Origin: Paenibacillus nasutitermitis
GTDB taxonomy: Bacteria; Bacillota; Bacilli; Paenibacillales; Paenibacillaceae
Assembly: GCF_014641075.1 (NCBI RefSeq)
Contig: NZ_BMHP01000007.1
Coordinates: 172,057-236,056, forward strand
Length of the DNA: 64,000 nucleotides
Direction: 5' to 3'
Below the pieces are notes generated by a model. That model saw nothing but the letters and a program-made list of their open reading frames with translations. It was not told the DNA's origin and searched no databases. The position numbers and the translations under genes are program-made. Positions 9,117-18,286 of this stretch are shown piece after piece. Positions within the stretch are counted from its first letter, which is position 1; every line of letters begins with the position of its first letter.

Positions 9117-9491
9117 GATTCATCCTGCCTTTATCATGTCACAAGCACAAGAAGAAAACAAAGCTTATTCTGTCTATAGGAGAAATGTGCGCCTCTTGCA
9201 GGGCAGATTGGGACAGAAAGTAGAACATCCGTTTCATTCTTTATTCATTTTTTTCGCTCAGTATGGTAACCTTAAGAGTAGGTGTTTTACTAAGATGAAG
9301 TTCGCATCGCCATCTTTTGCGATTATCTGCAAAGGCCAGCCGAATCAGTGACTTGAGCATGACGAATCGACATAATAGGGCCGCAATCCTTAGTCGGGGG
9401 AGCGGACCCTTTCTTTTTCAGAAGCCATAGTGTCATGGGATGCGGTCGTGATTGTGATGGAGGTTCAGCTTGAATTTGAAGGCAGGGAGGA
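9117..9491. other. Intergenic stretch with weak promoter and hairpin
   Basis: No credible gene. Ahead of the YolD gene there is a possible promoter GTGACT (9348-9353), 17 bases, CATAAT (9371-9376), and just after it a GGGCCGC / GCGGACCC hairpin followed by T-rich sequence, which could act as a leader attenuator. All of this is weak. Confidence 0.3.
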
Positions 9492-9500
9492 ATGATTGGC

Positions 9501-9743
9501 ATGGCTAAGGCGCCAAAAAGACCAACAAGAGACGAGTTTCAACTGGAAGAACTGGGGGAAAGGCTTATAGAAGCCAAACAGGAGGAATCCGAGTTGATGC
9601 TGACGGTATGGGGTTGGGAACAGAAGGTTCAGGGAAGAATTGTTCTGATGGATACCCGCACAAGGCTTGTACATATGGAAAGACTCGGTGAAATTACGAA
9701 GGTTCCGTTCATGGATATTATGAATGTGGAGAACGCCAGCTAA
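9501..9743 (+). CDS. YolD-like family protein
   Basis: 80-residue member of the YolD-like family, small beta-barrel-like proteins often found near Y-family DNA polymerase genes (family knowledge). Features: N-terminal KRPTRDEFQLEELGERL helix and the VWGWEQKVQGRIVLMDTRTRLVHM strands. ATG 9501 is ten bases behind GGGAGG; the ATG at 9492 touches the RBS. No UmuC/ImuB homologue is adjacent; the next gene is YitT. Confidence 0.8.
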   Translation: MAKAPKRPTRDEFQLEELGERLIEAKQEESELMLTVWGWEQKVQGRIVLMDTRTRLVHMERLGEITKVPFMDIMNVENAS

Positions 9744-9769
9744 ATATATCTCACAGGAGGAGCCAGTTG

Positions 9770-10636
9770 ATGCCCAGAATCCATAGAAAAACGAAGTTTA
9801 TTGATCTTCTGAAAAAGTTTATTTTCCTCACTGTAGGGGCAGTCCTGATGGCAATCGCCCTCGAAGTGTTCCTGGTGCCCAACTCCATTATTGATGGGGG
9901 GATCACGGGGATTTCGATTGTCTTGTCCGAAGTGACGTCAATTTCACTGGGGATCTTTATCTTCCTGATCAATATACCCTTTCTCTTTATCGGCTATAAG
10001 CAGATTGGTAAAACCTTTGCGTTCTCCACGTTATATGCGGTTGGCATTATGTCGGTCACGACATTTCTCCTGCATCATGTAGAGCCGTTCACCACTGAAA
10101 AAATTCTGGCTGTCCTTTACGGCGGCGTTACGCTGGGTCTTGGCGTGGGGCTGGTTATCCGCTACGGCGGAGCGCTTGATGGATCGGAGATCGTAGCCAT
10201 TCTTTTATCCAAAAAACTGCGCATTCCGGTTGGCCAAATCATCATGATGATCAATGTGTTCATCTTTATCGTGGCAGGGTTTGTGTTCGGCGCCGATTCC
10301 GCCATGTACTCCATCTTTTCCTTCTATATTGCCGCGAAGGTCATGGATATTGTTGTGGAAGGTCTGGATGAATCCAAATCCGTTACGATTATCACACAGG
10401 ATTACGAAGAGGTTTCCGAGGCCATCTCAAACAGGCTGGGCAGAAGCACGACCTTTATTTATGCAAAAGGCGGGTATACCAAGGAGGATACGCAGATGAT
10501 TTATTGCGTTGTCACCCGGCTGGAAGTGGCCAAGCTGAAGAATGTGGTCCAGGAAATCGATCCCAGCGCTTTCATCTCCATTCAGCATGTCTCCGACGTC
10601 ATGGGCGGAAGCACGGAGAAGAAGAGCATACATTAA
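9770..10636 (+). CDS. YitT family membrane protein (DUF2179)
   Basis: 288-residue integral membrane protein of the YitT/DUF161 family: five hydrophobic helices in the first 190 residues (beginning FLTVGAVLMAIALEVFLVPN, with the family motif GGITGIS), followed by a soluble C-terminal DUF2179 domain (about 205-280, SKSVTIITQDYEEVSEAI start, GGYTKEDTQMIYCVVTRLE core). The function is unknown; membrane transport is suspected. Start ATG 9770 behind AGGAGG; it is 26 bases after YolD and probably co-transcribed. Confidence 0.9.
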   Translation: MPRIHRKTKFIDLLKKFIFLTVGAVLMAIALEVFLVPNSIIDGGITGISIVLSEVTSISLGIFIFLINIPFLFIGYKQIGKTFAFSTLYAVGIMSVTTFLLHHVEPFTTEKILAVLYGGVTLGLGVGLVIRYGGALDGSEIVAILLSKKLRIPVGQIIMMINVFIFIVAGFVFGADSAMYSIFSFYIAAKVMDIVVEGLDESKSVTIITQDYEEVSEAISNRLGRSTTFIYAKGGYTKEDTQMIYCVVTRLEVAKLKNVVQEIDPSAFISIQHVSDVMGGSTEKKSIH

Positions 10637-11000
10637 AAAACGAAGCTCGCCCAATGAAACTGTCTTTCACATTTATGTGGAGGATGGTTTTTTTTTTAGG
10701 GGTCAGGAAAAGGTTGGTACCCACATAAGGGAGCGGAGCGATCGGTATGGTCTAAAAAAAAATGACCCGCATCTCTGCGGGTCCAAGCCGTTCTATATTA
10801 ATAAAGGGGGGTTGTTAGTTCTTATTATAGGCGGCTAATCTTAAAATCAGATGAAACGGGTGTAACAATTCGATTAAGAAATATTTCAGGAAGGGACTTA
10901 TGTTACCCGGCCCATATATATTTAATTTGCTTGGGAGGATGTACATCTCATTTTTTCCCGTAGTATATTGTTTACTAGACTAAAGGGGAGAGGAGTGAGT
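10637..11000. other. Intergenic region between yitT and second sensor kinase
   Basis: No gene found. It holds a minus-strand terminator-like hairpin (10754-10783) with no obvious minus-strand gene upstream, a short CACAT/ATGTG palindrome followed by ten T near 10690, and the start region of the sensor kinase with RBS GGGGAGAGGAG. Confidence 0.4.
10754..10783 (-). terminator. Minus-strand terminator-like hairpin without assigned gene
   Basis: Stem GACCCGC (10764-10770) / GCGGGTC (10777-10783); on the minus strand it is followed by nine consecutive T (10754-10762, one interruption). It may end an unrecognised antisense transcript starting near the kinase promoter. Confidence 0.55.
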
Positions 11001-12785
11001 ATGATCCGTATTGGGCTGAGGAAACTTTATAACTCGCTGTTTCTTCGTCTGGCCATGATGCTTGGCCTGATGCTGGTGCCTATCGTATTAATCGGGGTCA
11101 ATTTCTATTCCGGGAGCCAAAATGCGCTGCGGCTGGAAATCTCCAATTCCATGGAATCGCGGGTTGATGCCAATATTCGGGCGATGGAGAAGGAAGTCGA
11201 ACGGATTCAACTGCTTCAGTTTGAACTGATTAATGATGAATTTCTGAACAAGCTTGCCGTCATTCCCGATTACATGAACAAATTCGATAAGAGTCAGGCC
11301 ATTCTTCTGGTACAGGACCGGTTGTTCGCAATAAAGAACAGCAGTCTGTATATATCGGATGTTGTGGTTCATGTGCCTTCGATTAAACAGACGATATCGG
11401 CGATGCAGGGTTCCGGATCGATTCGCACCGAGCAGTTTGATACGACTAGAAAACTGGCTAAGGTGCATCCGGGGAAGGCGATTTATTTTGTGAATCATAT
11501 CCCTTATATCGTTCTGGTTCATGAGGTACGCGGTCTGTATGAAGAGGAGAACGCGCTTTATTCGATTATCGTCGAACTTTCCTCAAGCGAACTCAGCAAA
11601 TCCCTCTCTGCTTTGGAGAGCAGCGAGAACAGCGGCTCCATTTTGATCGATCCAACCGGAGAGTTTGATATCCGCACGCATGTTTATAAAAACACGTATC
11701 TGGATCAGTTTATCGATCACCACAGGTCCGGAATATCGGATACCGCAAGGAATATGACGTCCATTGGCGAAGGAGCTGACCGCGTTCTGGTATCCTCCCG
11801 GTTCTCGAAGCTGCTTGGCTTCTCTTTGATTCATTATGTGCCGGAGAAGCATCTGTTCTATAATTTATACCGCTATCAGCAGCTTTTTTGGGTGCTCACA
11901 GTTGTTTTTCTGATTTTTATTACTGTGCTGTGCATATCCCTGTACCGTATGATTCACCGACCTCTGCTTGCGCTGCTTCGCGCTTTCCGGAAGATGGAGA
12001 AGGGGGAGCTGGATGTATCCGTCGATTCGCACAGCCGCAGCGAGTTCGGGTATTTGCTGCAGGGCTTTAACAAGATGTCGAGGCATATGCGCGAGCTGAT
12101 TGAGCAGGTATATACGCAAAAAATACTGGTTCAGCGTTCGGAGCTTAAGCAGCTTCAATCGCAGATTAATCCCCATTTCCTGTATAACAGTTATTTTAAT
12201 CTGTCTAACATGATTGCCGTGGAAGATTATGACAGCGCCAAATTGTTCGCTTCACAGATGGGCAGCTATTTGCGTTACATAACCCGTAATTCCTCAGACG
12301 AGGTTCCATTGATGGAGGAGGTCAAGCATGCCGCAATCTATACGGAAATTCAGGAAAGACGTTTCCGGCTGCGGATGCAAGCGGAGTACGGCGAAGTCCC
12401 GCCCGCTTACCGGGCGGTTATGGTCCCGAGACTGATTCTTCAGCCCCTGATTGAGAACGCTTTCGAACATGTTTTTGATCATATCGAGGAGGGGGGGCGG
12501 CTTGTTATTTCCTTTCAGGAAGAAAAGGACCATCTGTTGATCCGGATCGGAGACAACGGAACCTTCCTGGAAGAGGATCGGCTGGATGAGCTTCAGGCTT
12601 GGCTGGAAACGGATGACCATGCGATTGAAACCACGGCTCTGCTCAATATTCATCGTCGCATGCGCAATAAATATGGCGAGCAAGGCGGCTTGCAGGTGGG
12701 CCGCAGCGGACTTGGAGGATTGGAAGTTATATTGATGATCCGGAAGGGGGAATCGGAAGATGCTGCGACTGTTAATTGTGGATGA
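11001..12785 (+). CDS. YesM-type sensor histidine kinase
   Basis: 594-residue membrane kinase. Helix 1 is at about 13-36, an extracellular sensor (about 37-290), helix 2 at about 294-316, HAMP, then INPHFLYNS with the phospho-His near 391, QPLIENAFEHVFDH N-box and GDNGTFLEED-type ATP site; the second glycine box is weak. ATG 11001 is chosen because GGGGAGAGGAG lies just upstream; a TTG at 10968 has no RBS. It overlaps the response-regulator gene by 26 bases. It is inferred to sense the sugar taken up by the importer encoded at 14514-18195. Confidence 0.94.
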   Translation: MIRIGLRKLYNSLFLRLAMMLGLMLVPIVLIGVNFYSGSQNALRLEISNSMESRVDANIRAMEKEVERIQLLQFELINDEFLNKLAVIPDYMNKFDKSQAILLVQDRLFAIKNSSLYISDVVVHVPSIKQTISAMQGSGSIRTEQFDTTRKLAKVHPGKAIYFVNHIPYIVLVHEVRGLYEEENALYSIIVELSSSELSKSLSALESSENSGSILIDPTGEFDIRTHVYKNTYLDQFIDHHRSGISDTARNMTSIGEGADRVLVSSRFSKLLGFSLIHYVPEKHLFYNLYRYQQLFWVLTVVFLIFITVLCISLYRMIHRPLLALLRAFRKMEKGELDVSVDSHSRSEFGYLLQGFNKMSRHMRELIEQVYTQKILVQRSELKQLQSQINPHFLYNSYFNLSNMIAVEDYDSAKLFASQMGSYLRYITRNSSDEVPLMEEVKHAAIYTEIQERRFRLRMQAEYGEVPPAYRAVMVPRLILQPLIENAFEHVFDHIEEGGRLVISFQEEKDHLLIRIGDNGTFLEEDRLDELQAWLETDDHAIETTALLNIHRRMRNKYGEQGGLQVGRSGLGGLEVILMIRKGESEDAATVNCG

Positions 12786-14367
12786 TGAACCGGATATTGC
12801 AGACAGCCTCTATACGCTGCTGCAGGAGCGGTTCCCGTTCGAGCTGGACCTGTATAAAGCCTATTCCGGCAAGAAGGCGCTGGAGTGGCTGAAGCGGGGG
12901 AAATTTGATCTGGTGCTGACCGATATTCGGATGCCCGTGCTGAGCGGGATGGAGCTGCATAAGCATATCCGCAGATTATGGCCCAGATGCAGGGTGATTT
13001 TCCTGACGGGACACAGTGAATTCGATTATGTCTACGAGGCGATCAGTCACGACAATACCAGTTATTTGCTTAAGACTGAAGGGCATGAAGTCATTCTGGA
13101 GACTGTTCACCATGCAATCAGTGAAATTGAAGGAGAGCAGCAAATTGAAGGTTTAATGGTTAAAGCGATGCAGCATATGGAGCAATCGCTGCCACTGCTG
13201 CAGAATGAGCTGTTGACCGACCTGCTGCACGGCGAGGCGGACGATGCTCTGGAGCGGGGCAGGCAGTTTGCGGAGCTGCGCATTCCGCTGCATGCAGAAA
13301 TGCCGGTTCTGCTGATGGCGTCAAGGCTAGTCAGAACTGCTGCTGCTTTACCGCCTGTTACCAAAGCGCAGCTGCACACGGGAATGAAGGTGATCCTGGA
13401 GCAGTACGGATATTCGCAGCTGCAGATGAGCTATGTCTTTATCGACAAGAATACGATGATCTGGTTCGTACAGCCTGCTGCAAGGGATACGGAAGCCGGT
13501 GGGATGCCATGGGATGAAGTTCCGCTGGCGGTGCAGGAAGTAGCCGAGCATATGGAGATAGAATGTCTGCAGTCCTTTGCGACTCCGTTATTGTTTCTGC
13601 TGGACCGGTCGCCCTGCGGATGGGATGAAGTTGCCGATCGCTGGGCACTGCTGCGTCATGAGCTGGATCGTCAATCCGGCAATCAGAATGGACTGATCCA
13701 GGCTGCCTTCGATGAAAACGAGTATACGCGGGCAAGAATTCTGCGCAAAGCCGAACAACTCGGCGATTATTTGGCCGCAAGCCAGGAGAATGACTTTATG
13801 CGGGAATGGGAATGGTTTGTATCACAATCCACCCAGACCGAGCTGATCCATTCCTCGCTTTCCCTCCTGTTCCTGAGGCATATGCATCGTTTCAACCAGC
13901 AGGAGAGACTGGCTGTGCGTACGAACCTGCAGCCTTTGCTGCAGCAGGCAGAGCTTCAGATGGATGCAGAACAACTGCTGGGGTATTATTTGGACTTGGC
14001 TATGGTAATTTTTGAACTGCAGCGGCAGGAGCTTACGGAAAGACGCGACCATACGATCGAGCGGATCAAACAATATATCCAGGAGCATCTGGGTGAGGAT
14101 TTGTCTCTGGTCCGGCTGTCCGAGCTGGTCCAGCTTAATCCTTCCTATTTGTCCCGGGCATTCAAGAAGGCAACAGGCATGAACCTGCTCAGCTATATTC
14201 ATGAAACGAAGCTCAAGGAAGCTTCGCGTCTGCTGCTGCATTCCGATATGAAAATCCATGAAATCAGCCGTGTGCTCGGTTTTGTTTCGCCACCTCATTT
14301 TACACGTTTCTTCAAGAAGGCAAGCGGACATCCTCCACAGGATTACCGCAATCTTGAAGAGAGATAG
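12760..14367 (+). CDS. YesN/AraC-type response regulator
   Basis: 535-residue partner of the overlapping kinase. Receiver domain with D8-D9, phosphoacceptor Asp55 (LTDIRMPV) and Lys in YLLKTE; long linker; C-terminal AraC double HTH (about 430-532: LVRLSELVQLNPSYLSRAFKK-like first unit, ISRVLGFVSPPHFTRFFKK second). It probably activates the promoter at 14440-14468, where a GCCTGTT/AACAGGC inverted repeat overlaps the core promoter. Confidence 0.94.
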   Translation: MLRLLIVDDEPDIADSLYTLLQERFPFELDLYKAYSGKKALEWLKRGKFDLVLTDIRMPVLSGMELHKHIRRLWPRCRVIFLTGHSEFDYVYEAISHDNTSYLLKTEGHEVILETVHHAISEIEGEQQIEGLMVKAMQHMEQSLPLLQNELLTDLLHGEADDALERGRQFAELRIPLHAEMPVLLMASRLVRTAAALPPVTKAQLHTGMKVILEQYGYSQLQMSYVFIDKNTMIWFVQPAARDTEAGGMPWDEVPLAVQEVAEHMEIECLQSFATPLLFLLDRSPCGWDEVADRWALLRHELDRQSGNQNGLIQAAFDENEYTRARILRKAEQLGDYLAASQENDFMREWEWFVSQSTQTELIHSSLSLLFLRHMHRFNQQERLAVRTNLQPLLQQAELQMDAEQLLGYYLDLAMVIFELQRQELTERRDHTIERIKQYIQEHLGEDLSLVRLSELVQLNPSYLSRAFKKATGMNLLSYIHETKLKEASRLLLHSDMKIHEISRVLGFVSPPHFTRFFKKASGHPPQDYRNLEER

Positions 14368-14439
14368 AAGCCGGCTTACCTTAGAACGGGTTCAGCAAAG
14401 AGGTAAAAAATAGATAAGCGGATGTAAAGAAGTGGCCTG

Positions 14440-14468
14440 TTACGCCTGCGGGGCAACAGGCTTATACT
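14440..14468 (+). promoter_or_regulatory. Candidate promoter of the second sugar-uptake operon
   Basis: TTACGC (14440-14445), 17 bases, TATACT (14463-14468). The inverted repeat GCCTGTT / AACAGGC (about 14435-14461) spans -35 and spacer. The weak -35 fits activation by the AraC-type regulator encoded upstream (inference). Confidence 0.5.
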
Positions 14469-14481
14469 TATTGAAGACCTG

Positions 14482-14495
14482 TGACAACGGTTACA
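14482..14495 (+). promoter_or_regulatory. cre site (CcpA operator)
   Basis: TGACAACGGTTACA matches the catabolite-responsive element consensus TGNAARCGNWWWCA at 13 of 14 positions. It lies just downstream of the predicted transcription start and 18 bases before the binding-protein start, where CcpA typically represses. Confidence 0.6.
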
Positions 14496-14513
14496 ACATA
14501 AGGGGGATTGAAC

Positions 14514-16232
14514 ATGCAGCACGCCGGAATGAAACGGTGCCTGATGTTCGCCGCCGCGGCCATGCTTCTTTTCATGACAGCATGCAGCAGCGCGAACGAC
14601 GGAGCGAATGGAAACAAGAATAGCCTGGCGAATACAACGGGCAAAGGAAACAGTGATGGGGCGGGAAATGCTGTAAATACGCCAGCAGCCGATCCTCTCG
14701 GGAAATACGACCCTCCGGTGGAAGTGAAGACTGTCCGATGGCTGCCTCCATCTCTGAAATTTGAGAAGGGCGACAGTATGGACAACAATATCTGGTACCG
14801 TTCCTATGAAGAGGAGCTTGGCATCAAGCTGGTGAACGAGTGGAGCGTTCCGCAAACCCAGTGGCAGCAAAAAATGAATGTAACCATTGCTTCGGGTGAT
14901 ATCCCGGATATCCTGACGGTAAACGCCAACGAGCTCAAACGGCTCGTCGATGCCGATATGGTCGAGGATTTGACGGATGTATTCGAGCAATACGCTTCGG
15001 ACAAAACAAAGAAGGTCATTACCAATGACGGCGGCAACGGAATGAAAGCCTCCACCTTTGAGAACAAGCTGCTGGCGCTGCCGGGGGTCAGCTTTACCGG
15101 CACGGGTGCCCAAATGCTCTGGATCCGTCAGGATTGGCTCAAGAAGCTGAATCTGGCAGAGCCCAAGACGATGGATGACGTATACCGGATCGCTGAAGCT
15201 TTTGCCAATCAGGATCCTGATGGAAACGGCCAGAAGGATACGATAGGACTTGGTGGAATCAACAAAGATTTGAATTCCCTGATGGGTTTCTTCGAAAGCT
15301 TCCACGCTTATCCGGGACGCTGGGTGAAGGAAGATTCGGGACTGGTATATGGGGATGTTCAGCCGGGACTGAAGCCCGCGCTGCAGAAGCTGCAGGAGAT
15401 GTTCAAGGCGGGTCTTATTGATCCTGAATTTGCGGTCAAGGATCAGGCTAAAGCGTACGAGCTGATTGCTTCCAACAAAACAGGCATGTTCTATTCAGGA
15501 GAAGGCGCCGTATGGTGGCCGCTTACCGACCACTACAAGAAGGAAAAGTCGGATTGGAAACCTTATCCTCTGATTTCCTTCGATGATCAGCCGGCCAGCA
15601 CATCGGGCAGCGTTCCGGTCTCCAATTATTATGTCGTGCGCAAAGGCTTCGAGCATCCGGAAGCACTTGTGAAGCTGCTGAATTTTGCAGTGGAGAAGCA
15701 GTACGGTCCGGAAGGACGCCTGGACGCGTATTGGTATGGAGGAGCCAATAAGGAAATTAATGTATCGGCATATGCGGCAGTCATTATTAGCGATCCGCTG
15801 GAGCTGATCAATATTCACCGGGGCGTACAGGAATCTGTTGATGCCGGCAAGTATATGGATAATCCGATCGCCGACGTAAAACATCATTATGACCTTTATC
15901 AACTGTGGTTATCGGGCAAATTCGCGGACAGCAACGAGGAAGGTCAAGCCTGGTCATCTTATAAGTGGGCCGGACCCGAAGGCGGTATGAACGTAGTCAG
16001 CGATTATGTGAAGGATAATCGGTATCTGGTCGACGAATACTCAGGTCCGAGCACACCGACCATGACAGCCAAAAAAAGCACCTTGGATAAAATGAAGCAG
16101 GAAGTATTCACGAAGATCATCATGGGCCAATCCGATATTGGTGAATTCGACAAGTTTTTTGCCGACTGGAAGAAATTCGGAGGCGACGATATTACAACGG
16201 AAGTTAATGAATGGTATAAAGCCAAACAATAG
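14514..16232 (+). CDS. Extracellular solute-binding lipoprotein (CUT1 family)
   Basis: 572-residue sugar-binding lipoprotein; signal peptide with lipobox ending at Cys24 (LFMTAC), then a low-complexity Asn/Gly linker. The N-lobe has the TIASGDIPDILTVN motif and a D-x-D-x-N-G calcium-like loop (DPDGNGQKDTIGL). C-terminal IIMGQSDIGEFDKFFADWKKFGGDD is shared with the paralogue at 4584. ATG 14514 is seven bases behind AAGGGGG; an upstream TTG (14508) overlaps the RBS. The first gene of the operon, under a cre site. Confidence 0.93.
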   Translation: MQHAGMKRCLMFAAAAMLLFMTACSSANDGANGNKNSLANTTGKGNSDGAGNAVNTPAADPLGKYDPPVEVKTVRWLPPSLKFEKGDSMDNNIWYRSYEEELGIKLVNEWSVPQTQWQQKMNVTIASGDIPDILTVNANELKRLVDADMVEDLTDVFEQYASDKTKKVITNDGGNGMKASTFENKLLALPGVSFTGTGAQMLWIRQDWLKKLNLAEPKTMDDVYRIAEAFANQDPDGNGQKDTIGLGGINKDLNSLMGFFESFHAYPGRWVKEDSGLVYGDVQPGLKPALQKLQEMFKAGLIDPEFAVKDQAKAYELIASNKTGMFYSGEGAVWWPLTDHYKKEKSDWKPYPLISFDDQPASTSGSVPVSNYYVVRKGFEHPEALVKLLNFAVEKQYGPEGRLDAYWYGGANKEINVSAYAAVIISDPLELINIHRGVQESVDAGKYMDNPIADVKHHYDLYQLWLSGKFADSNEEGQAWSSYKWAGPEGGMNVVSDYVKDNRYLVDEYSGPSTPTMTAKKSTLDKMKQEVFTKIIMGQSDIGEFDKFFADWKKFGGDDITTEVNEWYKAKQ

Positions 16233-16300
16233 CAGTTAAGTAGAAGGAAGGGGGTGGGCGCAAGACACCGCTTCCTTCGGGAATGACATGAGTTAAAGGA

Positions 16301-17224
16301 ATGATGACGATGGAAGCGGCTGCTGCCAAAAGAAGACCCTGGAAGAAGCATCTCCCGCTGCATCTGATGCTGGTGCCCGGGATCGTGCTGCTCATATTAT
16401 TTCATTATATCCCGATGGCGGGAATTGTTATCGCGTTTCAGAACTTCATTCCCGCCAAAGGTTTTTTCGATTCCAAGTGGGTGGGCTGGGATAATTTTCG
16501 ATTTATGCTCGAAATGCCCGGTATTGGCCAGGTGCTGTGGAACACGGTTTATATCGCTTTTCTGAAAATCATTTTTGGTCAAATTGCGCCTATTGTTACG
16601 GCTCTGCTGTTGAATGAGGTACGCAAGTCCTCCATTAAACGTTCGGTGCAGACGCTTGTCTACCTGCCGCATTTCCTATCCTGGGTCATTCTGGGCGGAA
16701 TATTGATCGATATCCTCTCTCCTTCGCATGGTCTCTTGAATGAGGCGATGGGCTGGCTGGGGATGAAACCGCAATTTTTTCTCGGCAATGACAAGCTGTT
16801 TCCTTATGTATTGGTGGTCACGGATGTATGGAAGGAATTCGGGTTCGGGACAATTGTTTATCTGGCGGCACTTACCAGCATCAATCCGACCTTATACGAA
16901 GCGGCCATTATGGATGGTGCAGGCCGATGGAAGCAGACCTTGCATGTAACACTTCCGGGGATGCTCCCCATTATTGTGCTGCTGGCTACCCTTGGGCTTG
17001 GCGGCGTGCTGAATGCGGGGTTCGATCAGGTGTTCAATCTGTATAATCCGCTTGTCTACCGGACGGGGGATATTCTGGATACCTTCGTTTATCGGCTCGG
17101 TCTCATTGATGCCCAGTATGCGGTAGCGACGGCTGTCGGTTTATTCAAATCGGTCGTTTCCCTGATCTTTGTCGGAGCGTCGTATTGGCTGGCTTACCGG
17201 TTGGCCGGATATCGGATTTTTTAA
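16301..17224 (+). CDS. ABC sugar transporter permease, LplB family
   Basis: 307-residue permease with six helices and EAA loop PTLYEAAIMDGAGRWKQTLHVTLPG. It is paralogous to the product of 2746 (shared FYIP/VIAF/NFxFxL blocks and C-terminal LGYRIF-type end) but encoded in much GC-richer DNA. It partners with the permease at 17299. A 68-base gap after the binding-protein gene contains a purine-rich stretch but no clear terminator. Confidence 0.93.
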   Translation: MMTMEAAAAKRRPWKKHLPLHLMLVPGIVLLILFHYIPMAGIVIAFQNFIPAKGFFDSKWVGWDNFRFMLEMPGIGQVLWNTVYIAFLKIIFGQIAPIVTALLLNEVRKSSIKRSVQTLVYLPHFLSWVILGGILIDILSPSHGLLNEAMGWLGMKPQFFLGNDKLFPYVLVVTDVWKEFGFGTIVYLAALTSINPTLYEAAIMDGAGRWKQTLHVTLPGMLPIIVLLATLGLGGVLNAGFDQVFNLYNPLVYRTGDILDTFVYRLGLIDAQYAVATAVGLFKSVVSLIFVGASYWLAYRLAGYRIF

Positions 17225-17298
17225 AAAAGGGTGACAATCAGGCTGCTTCGCCAAGATCACCGGCCTTCCAACTTATTTAAAGAAAGGAGGGATAATCA

Positions 17299-18195
17299 AT
17301 GGACCTCAATGCTTCGCTTGGGCGCAGGATTTTTCTGATCTGCAACAATGTATTCCTTATCGCTCTGGCAGTCGTTTGCCTTCTCCCGCTTATTAACATT
17401 TTGGCGATTTCCTTCAGTTCAAGTTCGGCGGCGACGGCGGGAGCTGTCAAGCTGTGGCCGGTTGATTTTACCTTGAGCTCCTATAAATATGCCTTGTCCA
17501 AGCCAGAGTTCCTGCAATCGCTGCTTGTGTCGATCGAACGGGTTGTGCTGGGGACAGTGATCAGTATGATCGTCGTTATTATGTCCGCTTATCCATTGTC
17601 CAAGGAGCGGACGGAGTTTCCGATGCGAACCTTCTATGTGTGGTTTTTCTTCGTGACGATTCTGTTTAGCGGGGGACTTATACCGACTTATATGGTCATT
17701 CGCAACTACCATATGCTGGACACCATCTGGGCGCTTGTTCTTCCGGGGGCGGTAGCGGTGTTTAATATCGTACTGCTGCTTAATTTCTTCCGCGGAACGC
17801 CCAAGGAAATCCAGGAGGCGGCTCTTGTCGACGGATGTACCCATTGGAAGCTGCTGTGGACCATGATGGTGCCCATATCCATGCCCGCACTGGCGACTAT
17901 TCTGTTGTTCACCTGCGTGGGGCAGTGGAATTCCTGGTTTGACGGCTTGATCTTTATGAAATCGCCCGATAATTATCCGCTGCAAACCTATCTGCAGACA
18001 CTGGTTGTAAGCACGGAGCTATTTACTGCTGGCGGCAACCTCACAGCGGAAGATATGAAGGCGCTGGCGGAGGTGTCGGACCGTACGACCAAAGCATCGC
18101 AAATCTTCATGGCGGCACTGCCGGTTCTGGTGCTGTATCCTTTTCTTCAGAAATATTTCATGAAGGGAATTGTGCTTGGCAGTGTGAAAGGCTAA
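17299..18195 (+). CDS. ABC sugar transporter permease, YtcP/LplC family
   Basis: 298-residue second permease, six helices, EAA loop KEIQEAALVDGCTHWKLLWTMMVP, family C-terminus LQKYFMKGIVLGSVKG. RBS AAAGGAGGG before ATG 17299. Like the first cluster, no ATPase gene is present. Confidence 0.93.
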   Translation: MDLNASLGRRIFLICNNVFLIALAVVCLLPLINILAISFSSSSAATAGAVKLWPVDFTLSSYKYALSKPEFLQSLLVSIERVVLGTVISMIVVIMSAYPLSKERTEFPMRTFYVWFFFVTILFSGGLIPTYMVIRNYHMLDTIWALVLPGAVAVFNIVLLLNFFRGTPKEIQEAALVDGCTHWKLLWTMMVPISMPALATILLFTCVGQWNSWFDGLIFMKSPDNYPLQTYLQTLVVSTELFTAGGNLTAEDMKALAEVSDRTTKASQIFMAALPVLVLYPFLQKYFMKGIVLGSVKG

Positions 18196-18286
18196 GCCGT
18201 GCATGAAGCCGGTCATTCCTAAGCAGCGGTTAATAGCCTTGATGATGGATCAATAGAGATGAATATATGGATGGAGGATGAACAGG

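Noticed and set aside
9136..9351. 71-codon plus-strand frame between tRNA and YolD
   Set aside because: No RBS, no family resemblance, lies over probable promoter and hairpin sequence.
10542..10838. 98-codon frame overlapping the yitT 3' end
   Set aside because: Out-of-frame shadow of yitT running into non-coding sequence and a hairpin; no RBS.
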